Source: Hominenteromicrobium sp900549945 | GTDB lineage: Bacteria > Bacillota > Clostridia > Oscillospirales > Acutalibacteraceae | Direction of reading: 5' to 3' | Length of the DNA stretch: 64,000 nucleotides | Assembly: GCA_902472305.1 (NCBI GenBank) | Contig: CABRNK010000013.1 | Coordinates: 1-64,000, forward strand | Shown: in pieces, positions 59,028 to 64,000 of the stretch | Layout: every line of letters starts with the position of its first letter | How positions within the stretch are numbered: position 1 is the stretch's first letter | Made by a program: the position numbers and the translations under genes | The notes under the pieces: model-generated | Told to the model about the DNA's origin: nothing | The model's input: only the letters and a program-made list of their open reading frames with translations | The model's database searches: none

Positions 59028-60584
59028 TTAGTGCTGGATCTTCTGCTCCTCCTCGTCGCCGCCGAAGAAGAACGGCGGGCGCGCCTCCTTGTGCAGCGCG
59101 ATCAGCGCATGGTCGTAGTTGTGCCCCACGGTGCAGGTGCGGTCGAAGATCATCGTCGCCTCGTCGTCCGCGGTGCAGGCCGGCCACTCAGGCAGCGCGT
59201 CGCTCGAGGGCTTGCCGGTGCGCGCGAAATTCAGCCACGCATCGCACATCTGCTGCTCGAGGCGGTCGGTCACGCCCGGCTCGTTGAACGCCGCGACAAG
59301 GTTCGTATTGTGGAAAACAAAGGGGATCTCCGAGCAGTGCCACGCGATGTGCCCGCCGTCGTACGGGAAAGTATAGCTGAACATATAGGAATACGTGCCG
59401 CTCTCCGGGTGCTGCGCTTTTTTGTGCAGGAACTCGATCGACGGCGCGCGGAAAACCGAGTCGAGGAACAGCAGGTCGCTCAGGTCCTTTTCCGGATACG
59501 CCTCCTTGAACAGGGCGGTCAGCTTTTCGGCGTGTTCGCCGTACATCTTTCGGATGCGCGCCTCGATCCCCGCCGTATCGGCCTTTTCCTCTGCGGAAAG
59601 CGCGGGCATAAAGGCGAATTCGCCGAGCACCGTGCCAACCATGACCGGAATCGTCTTGGCGTGCTCCGTGAAGCCGACAACGCAGGGATCGCCGAGATAC
59701 CAGTCGTTCGGCATTGGGTTGCCGCCGACATAGGCGCCGGTCTGCGCGACCGCGGGCATCACCTTGTTGTACGCCTCGGCAAGCTGCGCGTAGGGGATCG
59801 TCTCGAGCGCCTCCACATCCGTGACGCCGAGCTCTTTCATCAGCGCCGTAACGATGGCCGTACCGTCCGTCTTTGTGAGGTCGAGCACCTGATCGATGCA
59901 GCCGCTCTGCACGACGCCCTTGTGGAACAGGCCGTCCGCCGCCGGGGTCTGCATCAGCGTCCAAACCTTCATGCCGCCGCCCGACTGGCCGAACAGCGTC
60001 ACGTTTTCCGGGTCGCCGCCAAAGCCCGCGATGTTCTCGTGGATCCACTGCAGCGCCGCAACCATATCCGCGCTGCCGGCGTTGCCGGAATTCGCGTACT
60101 TCTCGCCGAACGGCGAAAGATCGAGATAGCCGAGGATATTGAGGCGGTGGTTGAGCGAGACGACGACCACGTCGCCGTAGCGGCTCATGTTCTCGCCCTC
60201 ATAGGCGATGTGCTCAATCGAGGAGCCAGCGGCAAATCCGCCGCCGTGCAGCCAGACGAGCACCGGCTTTTTCGCCGACGTATCGAGCGATTTTGTCCAG
60301 ATATTGAGGTATTGGCAGTTCTCGTCCAGCGGCCAGTAGCGGTGCGGGACCATCAGCTCGTTGTTCGGCTCGTCCTGATGCAGCATCGGGCAGACATAGC
60401 CGTATGCGAGCGCGTTCTTGATGCCCTCCCACGGCTTCGGCGGCGTGGGCTGCTGGAAGCGCTTTGCATCCGCGTATTTCACGCCGTGAAACGCGTAAAC
60501 GCCGTCGAGCTGAAAGCCGCGCAGCTTGCCGGCCTTCGTCTCAACGACCGGCTCCGTTTTCGTGCACATAAATTCTCTTGCCAT
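59028..60584 (-). CDS. Type B carboxylesterase
   Basis: 518 residues, alpha/beta hydrolase. Oxyanion H-G-G-G-F, nucleophile elbow G-Q-S-G-G-G (Ser about 200; most relatives have G-E-S-A-G-G), and H in A-W-H-C-S-E-I-P. No signal peptide, so cytoplasmic. ATG at 60584 behind AAGGAG. Controlled by a promoter overlapped by a 19-bp inverted repeat (60605-60651). It probably removes acyl or aromatic esters from plant-derived compounds (inference). Confidence 0.9.
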   Translation of the reverse strand: MAREFMCTKTEPVVETKAGKLRGFQLDGVYAFHGVKYADAKRFQQPTPPKPWEGIKNALAYGYVCPMLHQDEPNNELMVPHRYWPLDENCQYLNIWTKSLDTSAKKPVLVWLHGGGFAAGSSIEHIAYEGENMSRYGDVVVVSLNHRLNILGYLDLSPFGEKYANSGNAGSADMVAALQWIHENIAGFGGDPENVTLFGQSGGGMKVWTLMQTPAADGLFHKGVVQSGCIDQVLDLTKTDGTAIVTALMKELGVTDVEALETIPYAQLAEAYNKVMPAVAQTGAYVGGNPMPNDWYLGDPCVVGFTEHAKTIPVMVGTVLGEFAFMPALSAEEKADTAGIEARIRKMYGEHAEKLTALFKEAYPEKDLSDLLFLDSVFRAPSIEFLHKKAQHPESGTYSYMFSYTFPYDGGHIAWHCSEIPFVFHNTNLVAAFNEPGVTDRLEQQMCDAWLNFARTGKPSSDALPEWPACTADDEATMIFDRTCTVGHNYDHALIALHKEARPPFFFGGDEEEQKIQH

Positions 60585-60604
60585 TCAAAATCACAACTCC
60601 TTAA

Positions 60605-60651
60605 AAATGGTGCTATGCTGTAAACCAATTGCTTACAGTATAGCACCATTT
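60605..60651. promoter_or_regulatory. Operator palindrome at the esterase promoter
   Basis: AAATGGTGCTATGCTGTAA (60605-60623) and TTACAGTATAGCACCATTT (60633-60651) are complementary at 18 of 19 positions. The repeat covers the -10 box, so a bound dimer would block RNA polymerase. No regulator gene is adjacent. Confidence 0.8.
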
Positions 60652-60665
60652 CAGCATATCGTCAA
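60637..60665 (-). promoter_or_regulatory. Esterase promoter
   Basis: TTGACG (60660-60665), 17 bp, TATACT (60637-60642). Confidence 0.8.
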
Positions 60666-60708
60666 ATAATTCTTTCATTTTTAAGATTATCTGTAGGGAA
60701 CGCACAAC

Positions 60709-61197
60709 TCAGAGGTAGAGATCGGTCAGCAGCTTTTTTCCGGTTTTCGTTTTGAAGATGTTGTCGCGCACCTTGCGCGCGGCCTCCTGCTCCATGCCGT
60801 TCTCGAAGATGTTGACGAGGAAGTCCGCCTCCACGAGAATCTGATAATCCGCGCCGTCGATATCCGTGTACGTGTGGTGGCGCCCGATCAGATAGCAGAT
60901 GCGCGCGCATGCCTCCGGCGTGTAGCCGCAGGCCGGCAGCAGCGCCGCCGCGACCGGCGGGCCCTCCAGCTCCTGCTGCGGGCCGCTGCACGTGCCGTAT
61001 TTTTCAAAGCAGACGCGGATGCCGACGTCGTGCGTGACGGCGGCAGCCTCTAAAATATCCTGCGTTTCGCGATCCAGCCCCTCGCCCTCGGCGATCGCTT
61101 TCGCAAACGCAAAAACCTTCAAAAAGTGGTTGACGCGCTCCACACAGCCGTCCTCGTATTCGATCATTTTAGCGATCAGACCATAGAGATTCGTCAT
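60709..61197 (-). CDS. HD-domain phosphohydrolase
   Basis: 162 residues, one HD domain: early N-H-F-L-K-V-F-A-F-A (His), T-H-D-V-G (HD pair), I-G-R-H-H (His) and V-E-A-D (Asp) give a metal site. Likely acts on a nucleotide or phosphate ester. ATG at 61197; 50 bp from the tandem-GNAT gene. Confidence 0.85.
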   Translation of the reverse strand: MTNLYGLIAKMIEYEDGCVERVNHFLKVFAFAKAIAEGEGLDRETQDILEAAAVTHDVGIRVCFEKYGTCSGPQQELEGPPVAAALLPACGYTPEACARICYLIGRHHTYTDIDGADYQILVEADFLVNIFENGMEQEAARKVRDNIFKTKTGKKLLTDLYL

Positions 61198-61247
61198 GCT
61201 TTTTTCCTTTCCCGGCATCCGCAAGGCACCCGGATGCCGCCCGTTTT

Positions 61248-62294
61248 TTATTCCGCCCGCTTTCCCGCGAAATATTCCTCGCGCAGCAGAGAATAGACCA
61301 GCGCGTCGTGCACAGAGCCGTCGAAAATCGACGACGCGCGGCGCAGCGTGCCCTCATAATGGTAGCCGCACTTTTCGATGACGCGGCGGGAGCGGCTGTT
61401 GAACGCAAAATGCCGGATCGAGACGACGTCCATGCACAGCGCTTCAAACGCAAACGCGGTGAGCCGGCGCACCGCCTCGGGCATATAGCCGCGGCCCCAG
61501 CTCTCCTCGCGCAGCACATAGCCAATCATGCGCGCACGCGGGTTGGAGCGCAGGCTGTCCTCATGCAGGCCGATGGAGCCGATCACGCGGCCGCTTTCCT
61601 TTTCCTCGATCGCCCAAACCTCCGGGCTTTGCAGCCAGCTTTGGAGCACCGCCTCCGACTCTTTGCGGCTTTCATGCGGCTTCCAGCCCGCCGCCGGCCC
61701 GACCTTCGGGCTTTTCGCATAGGCGAACAGGTCATCCGCGTCGTCCATCGTCCACTGGCGCAGAATCAGCCGCTCCGTCTCGAGCGTTTCCTGCGGGATG
61801 CCGACCCAGTACCGGCGGATCAGCGCGCCGTTTTCCGCGCGCTTGTCCTCGAGCACGCCGCCGAGCGCCTCGATCGTCCGCGCCGAGGCTGTGTTTCCGT
61901 CGTCGCAGGTGATCAGCGCGCAGCTGACGCCGAGCGACTTCGCCGCCGGCAGTGCGAGGCGGAGCTGCGCCTTGGCATACCCCTTCCCCCGCTCGTCCGG
62001 CACGATGCCGTAGCCGATATGCCCGCCGAATTCCATCAGGTAATCGTTGAGCCGGTGGCGGATGTCGATGCCGCCGAGGATCTTCGTCTCCGCGTCGTCC
62101 ACCAGAAAGAAGAGCGTGGCGGGCACAAGCCCCGGCGGTGTAATCGTGCGCATCTTGATCGTATCCGAAAGCCACGTGCTATAATCCCGGCCTTTCGGGT
62201 CGGATGCGGCGGGCACGATCGTCTCCGCGCCCCATGATGCAACATAATCCTTGTATAAATTTTCCGATACCCATTCGGGCAGCAGCAGCTTCAT
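61248..62294 (-). CDS. Tandem GNAT acetyltransferase
   Basis: 348 residues made of two GNAT domains. First (1-170): I-G-Y-G-I-V-P-D-E-R-G-K-G-Y-A-K. Second (171-348): E-T-L-E-T-E-R-L-I-L-R-Q-W then I-G-Y-V-L-R-E-E-S-W-G-R-G-Y-M-P-E-A and F-N-S-R-S-R-R-V-I-E-K-C-G-Y. The second is RimJ/RimL-like. ATG at 62294 follows AGTGAGA. Substrate unknown. Confidence 0.88.
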   Translation of the reverse strand: MKLLLPEWVSENLYKDYVASWGAETIVPAASDPKGRDYSTWLSDTIKMRTITPPGLVPATLFFLVDDAETKILGGIDIRHRLNDYLMEFGGHIGYGIVPDERGKGYAKAQLRLALPAAKSLGVSCALITCDDGNTASARTIEALGGVLEDKRAENGALIRRYWVGIPQETLETERLILRQWTMDDADDLFAYAKSPKVGPAAGWKPHESRKESEAVLQSWLQSPEVWAIEEKESGRVIGSIGLHEDSLRSNPRARMIGYVLREESWGRGYMPEAVRRLTAFAFEALCMDVVSIRHFAFNSRSRRVIEKCGYHYEGTLRRASSIFDGSVHDALVYSLLREEYFAGKRAE

Positions 62295-62357
62295 GTCTCA
62301 CTCCCCGCTTTCCCAAAACTTAGGATGGCCGCGGCGCAGCCTACTATACGCCGCCGT

Positions 62358-63299
62358 TTATCTGAGCTTCGCCGCGAGCGCAACCCAGCCCTTTTCCGAG
62401 CGCCGGTCGATCAGCTCGAATTTTTCCGCGAGGCAGGCGAGCACGTCGTCCTCGCGCGTGTCGATGATACCGGACAGGATGTAGACCGTGTCGGGCTTCA
62501 TGAAGCGCGGCGCGTCCTTGGTAAGCAAAATCACGACGTCCGCGACGATGTTCGCCGCCACGATATCAAACGTGCCGCTCACCTTCTCCGCAAGGTTGCC
62601 GCAGATGCCGGTGAAGCGGTCCGCCACGCCGTTGACCTCGGCATTTGCGACGGCCGTCTTGACCGCGAGCGGGTCGATATCGACGCCGACGGCGCTTTCC
62701 GCGCCGAGCAGCAGGCCCGCGACGGACAGGATGCCGCTGCCGCAGCCCATGTCGAGCATCGTATCGCCCGGCTTCACGTACTTTTCGAGCAGCTCCATGC
62801 ACAGCCGGGTCGTCTCGTGCGTGCCGGTGCCAAACGCGAGGCCCGGCTCAAGATGCAGCACGGCGCGGCCGCCTGCATCGTACTCGTCCTCCCAGATCGG
62901 GCGCACCAGCAGCCGCTCGCCGACCGGGATCGGCTTGAAATACTTCTTCCAGTTGTTGATCCAGTCCTCCTCCGCACAGTTCGCCGAGGTGATTTCGTTC
63001 GGGATATCCTCGGCCGCGAAGCGCTCCTTTAAAAAGGAAACCGCCTCGGCCGGATTCTCCTCTGGGCTGATATAGACGTGGATCACGCTCTTCGTGCGGT
63101 CCTTTTGGAGCAGCGCCTCGTCGATCAGATCGATGTGAGCGATTTCCATCGCCTCCTCTTCTAAATGCGAATAGTCCTCAATATAAATGCCGTAGGGCAC
63201 GACCATCTGCGCGATGTCGCCGGCCCGGTCCGTATCCTCGGCCGGAATCGTCACGGCGATCTCGGTCCAATCGGCGTTCACCTGGCTGAAATCCGTCAA
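62358..63299 (-). CDS. prmA: Ribosomal protein L11 methyltransferase
   Basis: 313 residues. N-terminal recognition domain, then a SAM-dependent fold: F-G-T-G-T-H-E-T-T-R-L-C, L-D-M-G-C-G-S-G-I-L-S and A-N-I-V-A-D-V. Start uncertain: TTG at 63299 is ten bases after GGGAG and a GTG at 63308 lies too near it; the promoter (63333-63361) rules out longer forms. Not next to dnaK/dnaJ genes here. Confidence 0.93.
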   Translation of the reverse strand: MTDFSQVNADWTEIAVTIPAEDTDRAGDIAQMVVPYGIYIEDYSHLEEEAMEIAHIDLIDEALLQKDRTKSVIHVYISPEENPAEAVSFLKERFAAEDIPNEITSANCAEEDWINNWKKYFKPIPVGERLLVRPIWEDEYDAGGRAVLHLEPGLAFGTGTHETTRLCMELLEKYVKPGDTMLDMGCGSGILSVAGLLLGAESAVGVDIDPLAVKTAVANAEVNGVADRFTGICGNLAEKVSGTFDIVAANIVADVVILLTKDAPRFMKPDTVYILSGIIDTREDDVLACLAEKFELIDRRSEKGWVALAAKLR

Positions 63300-63332
63300 A
63301 TCTTCCACGCTCCCATCGTTAGAGTTATATGT

Positions 63333-63361
63333 ATTATACAACGCGGCCCGGAAACTTGCAA
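63333..63361 (-). promoter_or_regulatory. prmA promoter
   Basis: TTGCAA (63356-63361), 17 bp, TATAAT (63333-63338). Confidence 0.83.
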
Positions 63362-63391
63362 GGCAAACCTGTGCCGCAGGCAGGAGGCCCC

Positions 63392-64000
63392 ATGACAAAA
63401 CAAAAATTCCTGATGCAGGGCATCCTGCTGACAGCCTTTTCGCTCTTTCTGCGCGTGACGAACATCGGCTACCGCTCGTACCTCTCCGCCAAAATCGGCG
63501 CCGAGGGCATGGGGCTTTACCAGCTCATTTTCTCCGTGTTCATGCTGGCCGTCACGCTCTCCACCTCCGGCATCAGCCTCGCCGTCACACGCATGGTGAC
63601 AGCGGCTATCGCGGCAAACCGGCGCGGGACTGTGCGCTCCGTCGTGACAAAATGCTTTCTCTTCTGCCTGACCGTAAGCTGCACGATCGCCGTGCTGCTG
63701 CTCGTCTTTTCCGATTTCGCCGCGGCCGTGATCCTCGGCTACAAGGGTGCGGCGGGCAGCCTGCGCATTCTGGCGCTGGGGCTGCCCTTTATGTCGCTGT
63801 GCACCTGCATGAAAGGGTATTTCCTCGCGGTGGACGAATCGCTCTCCACCGCGCTGAGCGACGCGGTGGAGCAGGTGCTGACGATTTTCGCGGCGGTCGT
63901 GCTCTTCTGGTACTTCGCGCCGCAGAGCATCGAGACCGCCTGCCTCACGGCGATGCTCGCCTCCACCTTCGGCGAGGCCGTTTCATTCCTCTCGGGGTGG
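63392..64000 (+). CDS. SpoVB/MurJ-like flippase, N-terminal part
   Basis: At least 203 codons, running off the window. ATG at 63392 behind GCAGGAGG. About six membrane helices; K-I-G-A-E-G-M-G-L-Y-Q-L-I-F-S-V and T-L-S-T-S-G-I-S-L-A-V-T-R are typical of the polysaccharide-flippase (MOP) family branch that includes SpoVB. Could serve spore cortex or cell-wall lipid-linked precursor transport. Confidence 0.85.
   Translation, partial: MTKQKFLMQGILLTAFSLFLRVTNIGYRSYLSAKIGAEGMGLYQLIFSVFMLAVTLSTSGISLAVTRMVTAAIAANRRGTVRSVVTKCFLFCLTVSCTIAVLLLVFSDFAAAVILGYKGAAGSLRILALGLPFMSLCTCMKGYFLAVDESLSTALSDAVEQVLTIFAAVVLFWYFAPQSIETACLTAMLASTFGEAVSFLSGW

Overview
The window looks like chromosomal DNA of a GC-rich, low-GC-phylum-type Firmicute (Clostridia, probably a gut Oscillospiraceae/Ruminococcaceae relative). 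The grounds are: the ylxM-ffh-rpsP-khpA-rimM-trmD order, consensus TTGACA/TATAAT promoters with AGGAGG-type ribosome sites, frequent GTG/TTG starts, DUF4317, a CBS-type family II pyrophosphatase, and a SpoVB-like flippase at the right edge that hints at sporulation. Bases 1-10 match the end of an Illumina adapter, so the left edge is a contig end, not biology.

Layout. 1-3.9 kb: signal-recognition/ribosome-maturation operon (leftward), with an odd membrane-protein reading frame fused in frame to YlxM and a divergent XRE regulator. 4.2-10.7 kb: threonine aldolase, then a LytTR/GHKL two-component pair and a two-subunit ABC exporter. 10.8-13.3 kb: three-gene ABC-2 exporter. 13.5-20.4 kb: sugar island (GH31, AraC regulator, Gfo/Idh dehydrogenase, two TIM-barrel isomerases). 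20.5-26.2 kb: ArsC/Spx-like protein, Na/Pi cotransporter, acetyltransferase, nitroreductase, XRE repressor, DUF4317. 26.4-29.7 kb: second sugar set. 29.9-33.7 kb: GluQ-RS, ferredoxin-type aldo/keto reductase, MATE pump. 33.8-41.1 kb: accessory region with different composition. It holds an orphan tail-like gene, broken pieces of a sensor kinase, an LplB-type permease, a ParB and a LytTR regulator, a two-component system whose regulator carries an internal TAG, a CD1871A-type redox cassette, an AT-rich P-loop kinase and tRNA-Ala. 41.3-44.5 kb: MATE pump and pyrophosphatase. 44.6-54.4 kb: near-complete aromatic amino acid operon (aroE, aroK, aroF, tyrA, aroB, aroA, aroC, pheA) plus two accessory genes. 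54.4-56.4 kb: acpP and proS. 56.6-58.7 kb: third sugar pair. 59-64 kb: carboxylesterase, HD protein, tandem GNAT, prmA, flippase (cut by the window end).

Regulatory RNA is the most interesting layer. (1) A structured leader of about 100 nt occurs twice, before the LytTR regulator and before the ArsC/Spx-like gene. The two copies keep the same loop and ribosome site and share one compensatory base-pair change. (2) The aro operon has a promoter, a Phe-rich 43-codon leader ORF, a U-tailed terminator just before aroF, and a 10-bp competing pairing, which together look like transcription attenuation. (3) Two short promoter-to-terminator units without a clear protein lie at about 21.09-21.24 kb and 24.86-25.04 kb. 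The second is controlled by a perfect 15-bp palindrome shared with a divergent XRE repressor.
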